Positions 1 through 9,026 of a stretch of DNA of 64,000 nucleotides are shown here, one piece after another. Location of the stretch: the NCBI RefSeq assembly GCF_030580855.1, contig NZ_JAUQOP010000006.1, positions 142,234-206,233 of the forward strand. Reading direction: 5' to 3'. This DNA is from Pseudomonas citrullilanati. GTDB taxonomy: Bacteria > Pseudomonadota > Gammaproteobacteria > Pseudomonadales > Pseudomonadaceae. Within the stretch, counting starts at the first letter, position 1, and each line of letters opens with the position of its first letter. The position numbers and the translations under genes are program-made. A model generated the notes under the pieces. The model was given only the letters and a program-made list of their open reading frames with translations. It was not told the origin of the DNA and did not search any database.

Positions 1-162
1 GACAAGGACGAGGCCTACGCCATGTTGGTGGAAGTCCCCGCCGGACTGCCGGCCGACAAGTCGCCGACCCGCCATGCCGACTACCGGTTCCTCGGCAAGC
101 CTGACGAAGGTATGCAGAAACTGTTAATGGAACAACTCAAGAAAGATCCGAACTGGTACTGA
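1..162 (+). CDS. 3' end of an unidentified protein
   Basis: An open frame enters from the left edge and ends at TGA 160-162, giving 53 visible residues that finish in KKDPNWY. The visible part is polar with no membrane segment or recognisable motif. A strong hairpin terminator follows 12 bases later, which supports a real gene end. I do not recognise the family, and the upstream sequence would be needed to name it. Confidence 0.7.
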   Translation, partial: DKDEAYAMLVEVPAGLPADKSPTRHADYRFLGKPDEGMQKLLMEQLKKDPNWY

Positions 163-173
163 TTTCCGAAAAC

Positions 174-199
174 GGGAAAAGCAGCCCTGCTTTTCCCTT
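174..199 (+). terminator. Rho-independent terminator
   Basis: GGGAAAAGCAG (174-184) pairs perfectly with CTGCTTTTCCC (187-197) around a 2-base centre. It lies just after the stop of the partial gene. Confidence 0.8.
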
Positions 200-850
200 C
201 TGCACCGCCCGAAGAGGGCCGATGCATGACCAGGGGGCTGGGACGCTCTGGCTGATCGAGTCGGAGTGACCTACGGACACAAGGGGTGTCTGCGAAAGGG
301 CCGGGTCAGGAAAAAGCTGCGACGCAGGTTCGCAAAGCCTCGATGGCTTGGCGAACTTGCGGAGAGCTTCAATTTTTAAAATGCCTGTGCCAGAGCGGCT
401 GGCTGATGGAGACCCATCGCCGGCCCGCGACTGCGGCATATTGTCTCCAGACACTCAACGCATTGCCCGCCCTTGACCGTATATCGGAGAAGCGCCGGGG
501 CGAATTTCTTTTGCAACACGTGTCGGGCCGCTGCCCTCCCATCGGTTCCGCAGGCCTTCTGGAGAAAGCCCGGCTACGCTGAAATGGCCGGCTTACGGCG
601 CTTATGCCTGCACAAATGTCCGACTCGAACCGGTTGGGACGCGAGTTTCGTTTGGAAAATCTCATGCCGATTCGGCATAGGGTAGGCGTTTACGGCATTA
701 GACGAGCCTACCCCGCATCGCAATAGTTGCGCCTTTTTTCGCCTGCCAGTAAGCCGCTAGCGCGCTCCGGGTGACCTTATACAGGGGCAGCGGCGCGGAT
801 GTTCATCGTCCATGCCACTGCCCGAGTCCAACTGAAGCAAGGGTAATGAT
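200..850. other. long gene-free stretch upstream of gltP
   Basis: About 650 bases have no convincing coding frame; the short open frames here lack start signals and family resemblance. Visible structure: a 15-bp palindrome at 664-678, an inverted repeat GGGTAGGC/GCCTACCC spanning about 680-713, and a small hairpin CGCAA-TAG-TTGCG followed by CCTTTTTTC at about 720-740 that looks like a weak terminator. A long gltP leader or a small RNA is possible, but nothing matches a family I can name. Confidence 0.5.
664..678. promoter_or_regulatory. LysR-type T-N11-A palindrome upstream of gltP
   Basis: ATGCCGA-T-TCGGCAT is a perfect 7-bp inverted repeat with a one-base centre and contains a T-N11-A core typical of LysR regulators. 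It matches 13 of 15 positions with the sequence at 35743-35757 in the spacer between aspA and a LysR gene. A shared regulator of glutamate/aspartate uptake and aspartate breakdown is an inference. Confidence 0.45.
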
Positions 851-2182
851 ATGAAGAAGGCAAAGCTAAGCCTCGCCTGGCAGATCCTCATCGGTCTGGT
901 CCTCGGGATTGCACTGGGCGCTCTGCTCAACCATTTCAGTGCCGAGAAGGCCTGGTGGATCAGCAATGTGCTGCAACCGGCGGGCGATATCTTTATCCGT
1001 CTGATCAAGATGATCGTGATCCCGATCGTGATTTCCTCGCTGATCGTCGGCATCGCCGGGGTCGGTGACGCGAAGAAGCTGGGGCGTATCGGCCTCAAGA
1101 CCATCATCTACTTCGAGATCGTCACTACCATCGCCATCGTGGTCGGCCTCCTGCTGGCCAATTTCTTCCAGCCGGGCCATGGCATCGACATGAGCACCCT
1201 GGGGACGGTGGATATTTCCAAGTACCAGGCCACGGCGGCGGAAGTCCAGCATGAACACGCGTTCATCGAGACCCTCCTCAACCTGATTCCCTCGAACATC
1301 TTTGCCGCCATGGCGCGTGGCGAGATGCTGCCGATCATTTTCTTCTCCGTCCTGTTCGGCCTGGGTCTGTCCAGCCTGCAATCGGACCTGCGCGAGCCGC
1401 TGGTGAAGATGTTCCAGGGCGTGTCGGAAAGCATGTTCAAGGTCACCCACATGATCATGAACTACGCCCCGATCGGCGTTTTCGCACTGATCGCAGTGAC
1501 CGTCGCCAACTTCGGCTTCGCCTCCCTGCTGCCGTTGGCGAAACTGGTGATCCTGGTTTACGTCGCCATCGCGTTCTTCGCCTTCGTGGTGCTCGGCTTG
1601 ATCGCCCGCCTGTTCGGCTTCTCGGTGCTCAAGCTGATGCGCATCTTCAAGGATGAGCTGGTGCTGGCCTACTCCACCGCCAGTTCCGAAACCGTGCTGC
1701 CACGGGTGATCGAGAAGATGGAGGCCTATGGCGCGCCGAAGGCGATCTGCAGCTTCGTGGTGCCTACCGGCTATTCGTTCAACCTCGACGGTTCGACGCT
1801 GTACCAGAGCATCGCGGCGATTTTCATCGCGCAGCTGTACGGCATCGACTTGTCCATCAGCCAGCAATTGCTGCTGGTGCTGACCTTGATGGTGACCTCC
1901 AAAGGCATCGCCGGCGTCCCGGGCGTGTCCTTCGTGGTACTGCTGGCGACCCTGGGCAGCGTGGGCATCCCGCTGGAAGGCCTGGCCTTCATCGCCGGCG
2001 TCGACCGCATCATGGACATGGCCCGCACCGCGCTGAACGTCATCGGCAATGCCTTGGCCGTGCTGGTGATCGCCCGCTGGGAAGGCATGTACGACGACGC
2101 CAAGGGCCAGCGCTACTGGAACTCCCTGCCGCACTGGCGCAGCAAGGAACCGTTGCCGGCGGGTGAAACCTCCAGCCGCTGA
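851..2182 (+). CDS. gltP: glutamate/aspartate:proton symporter (DAACS family)
   Basis: This 443-residue integral membrane protein is expected to import glutamate and aspartate with protons across the inner membrane. Length matches E. coli GltP (about 437). Family marks are the serine-rich reentrant stretch AYSTASSETVLP, the sodium/substrate-site motif NLDGSTLYQ and the second hairpin GIAGVPGVSF. The start ATG follows a purine-rich AGCAAGGGTAATGAT. The gene stands alone, with a 650-base leader region in front and a REPIN behind. Aspartase is encoded 33 kb away with a matching upstream palindrome. Substrate assignment between Glu, Asp and C4-dicarboxylates rests on similarity only. Confidence 0.92.
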   Translation: MKKAKLSLAWQILIGLVLGIALGALLNHFSAEKAWWISNVLQPAGDIFIRLIKMIVIPIVISSLIVGIAGVGDAKKLGRIGLKTIIYFEIVTTIAIVVGLLLANFFQPGHGIDMSTLGTVDISKYQATAAEVQHEHAFIETLLNLIPSNIFAAMARGEMLPIIFFSVLFGLGLSSLQSDLREPLVKMFQGVSESMFKVTHMIMNYAPIGVFALIAVTVANFGFASLLPLAKLVILVYVAIAFFAFVVLGLIARLFGFSVLKLMRIFKDELVLAYSTASSETVLPRVIEKMEAYGAPKAICSFVVPTGYSFNLDGSTLYQSIAAIFIAQLYGIDLSISQQLLLVLTLMVTSKGIAGVPGVSFVVLLATLGSVGIPLEGLAFIAGVDRIMDMARTALNVIGNALAVLVIARWEGMYDDAKGQRYWNSLPHWRSKEPLPAGETSSR

Positions 2183-2195
2183 GGATTGCCAACCT

Positions 2196-2260
2196 TTCGC
2201 GAGCAGGCTCGCTTCCACAGGTCCATGCGATTCACTGTGAGAGCGAGCCTGCTCGCGAAG
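2196..2260. repeat. REPIN (paired inverted REPs)
   Basis: TTCGCGAGCAGGCTCGCTTCC is mirrored about 20 bases later by GAGCGAGCCTGCTCGCGAA. This is the interspersed palindromic repeat type of fluorescent pseudomonads. It lies just after gltP and may also act as its transcript end. Confidence 0.75.
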
Positions 2261-2367
2261 GGCCCGGCAAAGGTCGTGGCCATTACCGCAGACCCCGGAG
2301 AAATCCGGGGTTTGTCGTTTCTGCCAGCCCCGCTATCATTCGCGGCATCTTCCGGGGGAATTAACCG

Positions 2368-3597
2368 ATGCTCAATGGCCTGTGGCTTGGCTTCTTTATC
2401 GTGGCAGCCGTGTCGGCGCTGGGGCAGTGGCTGATTGGCGGCAACGCCGGGATCTTCGCCGCGATGGTGGAGAGCATCTTCGCCATGGCCAAGCTGTCGG
2501 TGGAGGTGATGGTCCTGTTGTTCGGCACCTTGACCCTGTGGCTGGGGTTCCTGCGGATCGCCGAGAAAGCCGGCATCGTCGATTGGCTGGCCAAGGCCCT
2601 GGGGCCGCTGTTCCTGCGCCTGATGCCGGAAGTGCCGGCCGGCCATCCCGCCATCGGCCTGATTACCCTTAACTTCGCCGCCAACGGCCTGGGCCTCGAT
2701 AACGCGGCCACCCCCATCGGCCTCAAGGCCATGCGCGCCCTGCAAGACCTCAACCCCAGCCCGACCATCGCCAGCAACGCGCAGATCCTGTTCCTGGTGC
2801 TCAACGCCTCGTCGTTGACGCTGCTGCCGGTGACCATCTTCATGTACCGCGCCCAACAAGGCGCGCCGGACCCGACCCTGGTGTTCCTGCCGATCCTGAT
2901 CGCCACCACCGGCTCGACCCTGACGGGGCTGCTGTCGGTGGCGTTCATGCAGCGCCTGCGCCTGTGGGACCCGGTGGTGCTGGCTTACCTGGTGCCGGGA
3001 GCGCTGGCCCTGGGCGGCTTCATGGCGCTTTTGGCGACGCTGTCGGCCACGGCGTTGGCGGGCTTGTCCTCGATCCTCGGCAACCTGACGCTGTTCGGCC
3101 TGATCATCCTGTTCCTGGTGGTGGGGGCGCTGCGCAAGGTCAAGGTGTATGAAGCCTTCGTCGAAGGGGCGAAGGAGGGCTTCGACGTGGCCAAGAACCT
3201 GCTGCCGTACCTGGTGGCGATGCTCTGCGCGGTCGGTGTGCTGCGAGCGTCCGGGGCCTTGGATTTCGGCCTGGACGGCATTCGTCACCTGGTGGAATGG
3301 GCGGGCTGGGACACGCGTTTCGTCGATGCCCTGCCGACCGCCATGGTCAAGCCGTTCTCCGGCAGCGCCGCCCGGGCGATGCTGATCGAAACCATGAAGA
3401 CCTCCGGGGTGGACAGCTTCCCGGCGCTGATAGCGGCGACCATCCAGGGCAGTACCGAGACCACGTTCTACGTGCTGGCCGTGTATTTCGGCGCCGTCGG
3501 CATCCAGCGGGCGCGCCATGCGGTGGGTTGCGCGCTGCTGGCCGAGCTGGCCGGGGTCTTGTCGGCAATCGGCGTCTGCTACTGGTTCTTCGGCTGA
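2368..3597 (+). CDS. nucleoside recognition (Gate) domain membrane protein, SpmA-SpmB-like fusion
   Basis: This 409-residue multi-spanning membrane protein has two similar halves. The first (about residues 40-180) carries LTLWLGFLRIAEKAGI and the asparagine-rich NFAANGLGLDNAATP. The second (about 255-409) carries VKPFSGSAARAMLIE and IQGSTETTFYVLAVYF. This is the Gate/nucleoside-recognition arrangement; in Bacillus the halves are the separate SpmA and SpmB proteins. The transported substrate is unknown. It begins after CCGGGGGAATTAACCG and stands alone between a REPIN and a convergent gene. Confidence 0.8.
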   Translation: MLNGLWLGFFIVAAVSALGQWLIGGNAGIFAAMVESIFAMAKLSVEVMVLLFGTLTLWLGFLRIAEKAGIVDWLAKALGPLFLRLMPEVPAGHPAIGLITLNFAANGLGLDNAATPIGLKAMRALQDLNPSPTIASNAQILFLVLNASSLTLLPVTIFMYRAQQGAPDPTLVFLPILIATTGSTLTGLLSVAFMQRLRLWDPVVLAYLVPGALALGGFMALLATLSATALAGLSSILGNLTLFGLIILFLVVGALRKVKVYEAFVEGAKEGFDVAKNLLPYLVAMLCAVGVLRASGALDFGLDGIRHLVEWAGWDTRFVDALPTAMVKPFSGSAARAMLIETMKTSGVDSFPALIAATIQGSTETTFYVLAVYFGAVGIQRARHAVGCALLAELAGVLSAIGVCYWFFG

Positions 3598-3631
3598 GCG
3601 CAGGCCCGGTCGCCCGCGTGATCGGGCGGCC

Positions 3632-4639
3632 TCACTCCGTCACGTTGAACCGCAGGACGCCGATCATCTGGCCATTTTCCGTCAGCACCCGCACCTGCCA
3701 CTTGCCGGCCGGGTTGTCCGGGAAATTCTGCTTGTGGGTCCAGGCGCGGTAGCCTTCCTTGCGCCCACCGTGGATGTCCAGGGCAATGCGATCGACTTCT
3801 TTGCCGTTGAACTGCCAGACGTGATAAATCCGTTCATCGAGCCCTCGCGGCGCATTGATGGCGGTGTAGGCGTACAAGCCGTTGCCACGAATCTGCGCCG
3901 CGCTGACTTCCTTGAGGCTGTCGCCTGGCGTGCGGTCCTCCACCTGGGTACTGATCGCCACTTCGGTCATCCACAACGTGGCCGGCGGCACCCAGGAACG
4001 CAGCACCCAGCCGGCGGCACCGATGCCCAGGGTGATGCACAGGATCGCCAGGGCGTTGCGCACCGTGCGGATCGGAAAAATCGACGCCAGGCTCGGGAAT
4101 GACAACAGCATGGCGATGCCCAGCGCCAGCTTGAAACTCTGGTCGGTGGTCAGGTGCAGGATGACCGGCAACGCGGTGAGGAGGGCGGCGAACAGCGTCA
4201 GCGTGTGCAACGCCAGGAACGCCCAGCGCCGCGGCGCCAGCCATTTGTAATACAGCGGATCGGTGATCGAGATCAGCGCCGCCGCCGCCAGCAGGCCGGT
4301 GAAAATCAACTGGCTGCTGTTCCAGGTGGTGGTGATGAAGAAAAACGGCAGGACGAAAAACAGGCTTTCCTGGTGGATCATCTGGGTCGCATAGCGCAAC
4401 AGCGGCTGGGGGATTTCCCGCTTGAAAATCCGCGTGAACAGCCGGGTCATGCTGTTCTCTACCATCAGCCAGAGCCAGCTCACCAGCATCATGATGGCGA
4501 TCCAGGTGGCCAGGCCCTGCTGGCGGTCCACCAGCATGAAGCTGCCAACCCCGGAGATGAAACCGCCAAGCGCAATGACCCCGGGATAGCGCTTCATCAG
4601 ATCAAGGATGCGCTGGATAAAACGAGGCAGGCTCTGCAT
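3632..4639 (-). CDS. DUF5924/DUF2914 membrane protein
   Basis: This 335-residue protein has about seven hydrophobic segments in residues 1-205, matching the DUF5924 membrane region. A soluble C-terminal DUF2914 domain (about 215-335) has IYHVWQFNGKEVDRI and AGKWQVRVLTENGQMIG. The domain pair is typical of Pseudomonas conserved hypothetical proteins; the soluble part probably sits outside the cytoplasmic face. No enzyme motif is visible and function is unknown. It is convergent with the Gate-domain gene, with 34 bases between the stops. Confidence 0.75.
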   Translation of the reverse strand: MQSLPRFIQRILDLMKRYPGVIALGGFISGVGSFMLVDRQQGLATWIAIMMLVSWLWLMVENSMTRLFTRIFKREIPQPLLRYATQMIHQESLFFVLPFFFITTTWNSSQLIFTGLLAAAALISITDPLYYKWLAPRRWAFLALHTLTLFAALLTALPVILHLTTDQSFKLALGIAMLLSFPSLASIFPIRTVRNALAILCITLGIGAAGWVLRSWVPPATLWMTEVAISTQVEDRTPGDSLKEVSAAQIRGNGLYAYTAINAPRGLDERIYHVWQFNGKEVDRIALDIHGGRKEGYRAWTHKQNFPDNPAGKWQVRVLTENGQMIGVLRFNVTE

Positions 4640-4730
4640 TAGGCGGTTTCACAGTAAGTCGTAGGAAATATCCCTGACAGGGTATCGCCAAGGCACCGAT
4701 GTGACGAGCACTCTTGTGGCTGCCAAAGGA

Positions 4731-6122
4731 TCATTCCTCGGTCGGTCGGGCCCTTCGGCGCACTTGCCACGCCACCAGTCCGAGCAGCAGCAACCCCAGC
4801 AAACCGGCCACCCCCCCTACCAACTCATCATCACTGAGCAACGGCTTCTCGATGCGCAGGTAGCCAGGGTCCTTGAGCAATTCGCGCAGGGCCAGGTTGG
4901 CCTGCTCCAGGCTCACCGATTGCAGGCGCAATGCCGGGTTGGCGAAGCGGCCGTCTTCGTAGTCGCCCAGGGCGCCCCAGTAGTAATCGGCCAGGGCGCT
5001 GTTGCCCTGGACCGCCCAGGACTGATGCGCGATGGCGGCGCGCTTGATGCGCACGAAGCTGGTGGGGTCCAGGCCATCCTTGAGCAGGTTCTGGCGCAGC
5101 TCTTCGAGCGCCGCCTCGGCTTGTGGCAGGTCCTCGCGGGCCAGGTCCGCATTGAGGCTGAAGAAACCCACGCCGCCGAACACTTCGCGCTCCGTCCACG
5201 GGCCGTAGGACAGGCTGCGGGCCAGGCGCAGCTGGCGATAGAGCGCCCAGTCCAGGTAATCCTTGAGCAGGTCGAAGGTTTCGTCATGTTGTTCGTCCAG
5301 CACCGGTTCGGGGAACAGCCAGTGAAGCTTGGCGCCATTGCCCACCAGGCCACGGATCAGGTTGCGCTTGGTGACCGCGCTGTAGCGGATCTGCGGCAGC
5401 GGCTCATGTTCGCTGGGCTCCACCGGTTCGAGTTGGCCAAAGGTGCGTTCCAGGTAGGCCGGCAACAAACGATCGAGATCGCCGACCACGATCAGCGTCA
5501 TGTTGTTCGGTGCGTACCAGGCCTCGCGCACCTGTTCGAGGCGGGCGAGGGTCAGGTGCTCGACCTCGGCCCGTTCGGCGCAACGCAGGCCCAGCTCCAC
5601 CGCCAATTGGTTGCTGGCCTTGTGTCCCAGGTCTTGGTGATCGAGCCAGCGTTGCAGGTGGGTGTAATGGCCGCCGTCCTCCCGCTCCACCACGCGCTTG
5701 GCCGCTTCAAGGGCCTTGTCGTCGATGCGGGTGCGGGTCAACAGGGCCAACAGCAGGTCCAGGACCTTGCGCTGGTTGCTGGCCGGCGCCTCGATGACAA
5801 ACGTGGTGTCGGCGTTGCTGGTGTAGGCATTCCACTCGCCGCCCAGGCTCTGCATGCGCTCTTCCAGGCCGCCTTCGCCGGTTTCGTCGACGCCGCTGAA
5901 CAGCAAATGCTCAAGCAGGTGTGGCAGCTCCTTATCGGCGCAGCTGAAATCGTCCAGGCCCACGCCGACCACCAGGCGAATCGCCACGTGCCCGCGCTCG
6001 CTCCCGGGCTTGAGCAGCAATTGCATCCCGTTGGGCAAGGCGTAGCCCTCGACCTGAAACCGGTCCAGGGCAACTGCAGGCAAGGCGCCGAGCAAGAAAA
6101 GGGCGAATAACAGACCACGCAT
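4731..6122 (-). CDS. M16 family zinc peptidase, membrane-anchored
   Basis: This 463-residue protein starts with a signal peptide (MRGLLFALFLLGALPAVA). It carries the inverted zinc motif HLLEH of M16/insulinase-type peptidases near residue 68, with later acidic residues (VVEREDGG, about 145) fitting the third ligand. A second M16-like half follows (about 190-400). The C-terminus has a hydrophobic anchor (about 430-450) and a basic tail RRRARPTEE. A periplasmic, membrane-tethered peptidase is likely; the substrate is unknown. The next upstream gene on this strand ends in the opposite direction of transcription about 60 bases away, so co-transcription is possible. Confidence 0.85.
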   Translation of the reverse strand: MRGLLFALFLLGALPAVALDRFQVEGYALPNGMQLLLKPGSERGHVAIRLVVGVGLDDFSCADKELPHLLEHLLFSGVDETGEGGLEERMQSLGGEWNAYTSNADTTFVIEAPASNQRKVLDLLLALLTRTRIDDKALEAAKRVVEREDGGHYTHLQRWLDHQDLGHKASNQLAVELGLRCAERAEVEHLTLARLEQVREAWYAPNNMTLIVVGDLDRLLPAYLERTFGQLEPVEPSEHEPLPQIRYSAVTKRNLIRGLVGNGAKLHWLFPEPVLDEQHDETFDLLKDYLDWALYRQLRLARSLSYGPWTEREVFGGVGFFSLNADLAREDLPQAEAALEELRQNLLKDGLDPTSFVRIKRAAIAHQSWAVQGNSALADYYWGALGDYEDGRFANPALRLQSVSLEQANLALRELLKDPGYLRIEKPLLSDDELVGGVAGLLGLLLLGLVAWQVRRRARPTEE

Positions 6123-6180
6123 AAACGGCTTCCTGGCGACTGACAGTCCACTCCTACTGACTGGTCAATGCGTCAGATGT

Positions 6181-7839
6181 TCAAGGCGAATGGGTGATGT
6201 CCGAGATTTCATCCGCCGACAGCGCGCCGATCTCGGCAGTCTCCAACACCACATAGGCACTGCCGCAGAACAGCGAGTTCAGGCGGCGCATGTCGGCGAT
6301 CAGCTCCAGGTGCAGGGCGCTGGTTTCCAGGCTTTGCAAAACCTTGCGTTGCAGGCGGCTCACGTGGGCGTGGGCCATTCGCCGTTCCTGCGCGCGAAAG
6401 CGCCGTTTCTCACGCAACAACTGGCGAGCGCTTTCCCGGTCCGCGCTGAGAAACACCGACATGCCCAGCCGCAGGTTGGCCAGCAGTTGGCTGTGCAGCC
6501 CGGCCAACTCTTCCAGGCCCACGTCGGAAAACGAGCGGCGTTGCGAGGTTTTCTGTTGCTGGACCTTGCGCAGCATGCGTTCGATGAGGTCGCTGGCCAG
6601 TTTCAGGTTGATCGCCAACTCGATGATTTCCGCCCAGCGACGGCTGTCCTGTTCGCTGAGATCTTCGCGGGGCATCTGCGCCAAGTACAACTTGATGGCG
6701 CCGCACAGCACCTCGACGTCATCGCCCATGCGCCGTACGTCCTGGGTGACCGCCGTCTGCTGGCCACGCAGCACGTCCAACATGGCTTCGAGCATGTTTT
6801 CGATCAGGTCGCCGATGCGCAAGGTTTCCCGGGCGGCATTCGCCAAGGCCAGGCTTGGCGTGGCGAGAGCCGTGGGATCCAGGTGCCGGGGCTTGGCCGT
6901 GCCATTGGTTTCGGGGCGCTCCGGCAGCAGCCAGGCGCAGAGCCTGGCCATCGGCGCGACGCTGGGCAGCAGCACCAGGCAACGCACGGTGTTGTAGAGC
7001 AGGTGGAAGCCAATCACCGTTTCCTGGGGACTGAAATCCAGGCGGTCCAGCCATCCCACCAGCGGATCGAGGACCGGAATGATCAACAGCAGGCCGATCA
7101 GCTTGTACAACAGGCTGCCCAGCGCGACCTGGCGCCCGGCCGTGTTCTGCATGCTGGTGCTGAGGAATGCGAGGACGCCGCTGCCGATGTTGGCACCGAT
7201 CACCAAACCGATGGCCACCGGCAGGCTGATCACAGCGGCGCCGGCCAGGGTCGCGGTCAGCAGCACGGCCGCCAGGCTGGAATAGGAAATCATCGCGAAC
7301 AATGCACCCACCAGCGCATCGAGCAGGATGTCGCCGGTCAACGAGGCGAAGATCACTTTCACGCCCTGGGCGTGGGTGATGGGCGCGGCGGCTTCGACGA
7401 TCAGTTGCAGGGCGAGGATGATCAGGCCCAGGCCGATCCCCACCCGGCCCATTTGCCCGGCGCGGGTCTGCTTGCGCGAGAGGAAGAAAATCACCCCGAG
7501 GAAGATCAACAGCGGCGACAGCCATGACAGGTCCAGGGTCAGCACCCGCGCCATCAAGGCAGTGCCGACATCGGCGCCGAGCATGGTGGCCAGGGCCGGC
7601 GTCAGGGCCATCAGGCCTTGGCCGACGAAGGAGGTGACGAGCATCGCCGTGGCGTTGCTGCTCTGCACCAGTGCGGTGACCATGATGCCGGCCAGGAACG
7701 CCAACGAGCGCCGGGACATGTTCTGGCCGATGACATGGCGCAGGTTCGAACCGTACACCCGCAGGATGCCGGTACGGACGATGTGCGTGCCCCAGATCAG
7801 CAAGGCCACGGCGGAAAGCAAATTCAGCAGGGTCAGCAT
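6181..7839 (-). CDS. Na/Pi cotransporter family protein, YjbB-like
   Basis: This 552-residue protein has an N-terminal Na/Pi transporter domain (about 1-310) with the signature QSSNATAMLVTSF and GADVGTALMAR. A cytoplasmic PhoU-like helical domain (about 340-540) is rich in Arg and Glu. It closely resembles what I remember of E. coli YjbB in both halves, including the degenerate second repeat ISYSSLAAV where a QSS motif would be expected. YjbB has been linked to phosphate export, so that is the best guess. The start is ATG at 7839. The gene is solitary, with a REPIN and the terC terminator upstream of it. Confidence 0.88.
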   Translation of the reverse strand: MLTLLNLLSAVALLIWGTHIVRTGILRVYGSNLRHVIGQNMSRRSLAFLAGIMVTALVQSSNATAMLVTSFVGQGLMALTPALATMLGADVGTALMARVLTLDLSWLSPLLIFLGVIFFLSRKQTRAGQMGRVGIGLGLIILALQLIVEAAAPITHAQGVKVIFASLTGDILLDALVGALFAMISYSSLAAVLLTATLAGAAVISLPVAIGLVIGANIGSGVLAFLSTSMQNTAGRQVALGSLLYKLIGLLLIIPVLDPLVGWLDRLDFSPQETVIGFHLLYNTVRCLVLLPSVAPMARLCAWLLPERPETNGTAKPRHLDPTALATPSLALANAARETLRIGDLIENMLEAMLDVLRGQQTAVTQDVRRMGDDVEVLCGAIKLYLAQMPREDLSEQDSRRWAEIIELAINLKLASDLIERMLRKVQQQKTSQRRSFSDVGLEELAGLHSQLLANLRLGMSVFLSADRESARQLLREKRRFRAQERRMAHAHVSRLQRKVLQSLETSALHLELIADMRRLNSLFCGSAYVVLETAEIGALSADEISDITHSP

Positions 7840-8007
7840 GACGAGCCCCCTGTCAGCGTCCCAAAGGGACCAATAGACGATGCCACATGGTTCGTTGTTG
7901 TACTTAAGCTGTAGTTGGCGAACGGTTCGAGCGCCAGCATTGCACAGCTAAAGAATCGATTGAAACAAAACCGTCATAAAAACCGTTCATCCAAGATGAC
8001 GACGATC

Positions 8008-8099
8008 CTGTGGGAGCGGGCTTGCCCGCGAAAGCGGTAGGTCAGTCACATGAATGCCATCGGGTCCGCCGCCTTCGCGAGCAAGCCCGCTCCCACAGG
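8008..8099. repeat. REPIN
   Basis: CTGTGGGAGCGGGCTTGCCC and its inverted partner CGAGCAAGCCCGCTCCCACAG lie about 40 bases apart. With the terC terminator this fills the 344-base spacer 7840-8183, where I see no gene. Confidence 0.85.
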
Positions 8100-8139
8100 C
8101 CTGCATTCCAGCTCAATGGCATGATTGCTTCTTGCAAGC

Positions 8140-8169
8140 ATGAAAAAGGGGCCCGAAAGCCCCTTCATG
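8140..8169 (-). terminator. terminator of terC
   Basis: AAGGGGC (8146-8152) pairs with GCCCCTT (8159-8165), flanked by CATG on both sides. Read on the minus strand the stem is followed by a run of T. It sits 15 bases past the terC stop. Confidence 0.8.
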
Positions 8170-8183
8170 CGCTGCTTCCAGCC

Positions 8184-8951
8184 TTACTGGCCCGGGACAT
8201 CCTTGCGCAGTTTCACCGGGTCCTGCTGGCTGCGCTTGCGAGCGATCGCCGTGCGCATCTTGATGTTGATGGCTTCCACCGCCAGGGAGAACGCCATGGC
8301 GAAGTACACGTAGCCCTTTGGCACGTGGACGTCGAACGACTCGGCGATCAGCACGGTACCCACCACCAGGAGGAACGACAGCGCCAGCATCTTCAGCGAC
8401 GGGTGCTTGTCGATGAACGCGCTGATGGTGCCCGAGGCGAGCATCATCACCAGGACGGCGACGATGATTGCCGCCACCATCACCGGCACATGGGAGACCA
8501 TGCCGACCGCGGTGATGACCGAGTCCAGGGAGAACACGATGTCGATGATCGCGATCTGGATGATGGTGTAGAGGAAGTTGCCGCCCTTGCCCGAAGGCTC
8601 GTCGCTGGACTCATCTTCGCCTTCCAGCGCGTGGTACATCTCCTGGGAGCTTTTCCACAGCAGGAACAGGCCACCGAAGAACAGGATCAGGTCGCGACCG
8701 GAGATACCCTGGCCGAACACTTCGAACAGATCGGCGGTCAGGCGCATCACCCACGTGATGGACAGCAGCAACAGGATCCGCGTGACCATGGCCAGCGCCA
8801 GGCCGAAGATCCGGGTGCGCGCCTGCATGTGCTTGGGCATGCGGCTGACCAGGATCGAGATCATGATGATGTTGTCGATGCCCAGGACGATTTCCAGGGC
8901 GGTCAGGGTAAAGAAGGCAACCCAGATTTCCGGGTTGGTCAGCCATTCCAT
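8184..8951 (-). CDS. TerC family integral membrane protein
   Basis: This 255-residue membrane protein has the TerC hallmark acidic residues inside membrane segments: ALEIVLGIDNIIMIS near the start and IDIVFSLDSVITAVGM near the middle. An acidic cytoplasmic loop (EGEDESSDEPSGKGG) separates the halves. TerC relatives such as Alx and YoaE-type proteins are connected to manganese handling or metal loading of exported proteins; the substrate here is not shown by the sequence. It lies 75 bases downstream of citMHS on the same strand, separated by a perfect 16-bp hairpin. Confidence 0.88.
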   Translation of the reverse strand: MEWLTNPEIWVAFFTLTALEIVLGIDNIIMISILVSRMPKHMQARTRIFGLALAMVTRILLLLSITWVMRLTADLFEVFGQGISGRDLILFFGGLFLLWKSSQEMYHALEGEDESSDEPSGKGGNFLYTIIQIAIIDIVFSLDSVITAVGMVSHVPVMVAAIIVAVLVMMLASGTISAFIDKHPSLKMLALSFLLVVGTVLIAESFDVHVPKGYVYFAMAFSLAVEAINIKMRTAIARKRSQQDPVKLRKDVPGQ

Positions 8952-8977
8952 GTGAGTTCCTTTAGCGTGTGTTAGGC

Positions 8978-9013
8978 CGTGCGGCGCCTCCAGTGACCTG
9001 GAGGCGCCGCACG
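8978..9013 (-). terminator. perfect hairpin between citMHS and terC
   Basis: CGTGCGGCGCCTCCAG pairs without mismatch with CTGGAGGCGCCGCACG around a TGAC loop. There is no clear T-run on the minus strand, so this may be an atypical terminator, an RNA stabiliser or a processing site separating citMHS from terC. Confidence 0.55.
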
Positions 9014-9026
9014 GGGGGCAATGCTT

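Noticed and set aside
340..360. sigma-54 promoter (TGGC...TTGC) before gltP
   Set aside because: The GG and GC elements are 12 bases apart instead of the required 10.
286..582. 98-codon open frame in the gltP upstream spacer
   Set aside because: Weak start context, an overlapping antisense frame of the same size, and no recognisable protein features.
866..2218. 450-codon open frame antisense to gltP
   Set aside because: His/Gln/Asp-rich composition with no family likeness; a by-product of high third-position GC in the real gene. Similar long antisense frames at 2113-3519, 4701-6110, 14355-15551, 17152-18729 and 25658-27484 were rejected for the same reason.
8952..9026. yybP-ykoY manganese riboswitch in front of terC
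   Set aside because: The spacer is only 75 bases, mostly one simple perfect hairpin, with none of the expected multi-helix layout.
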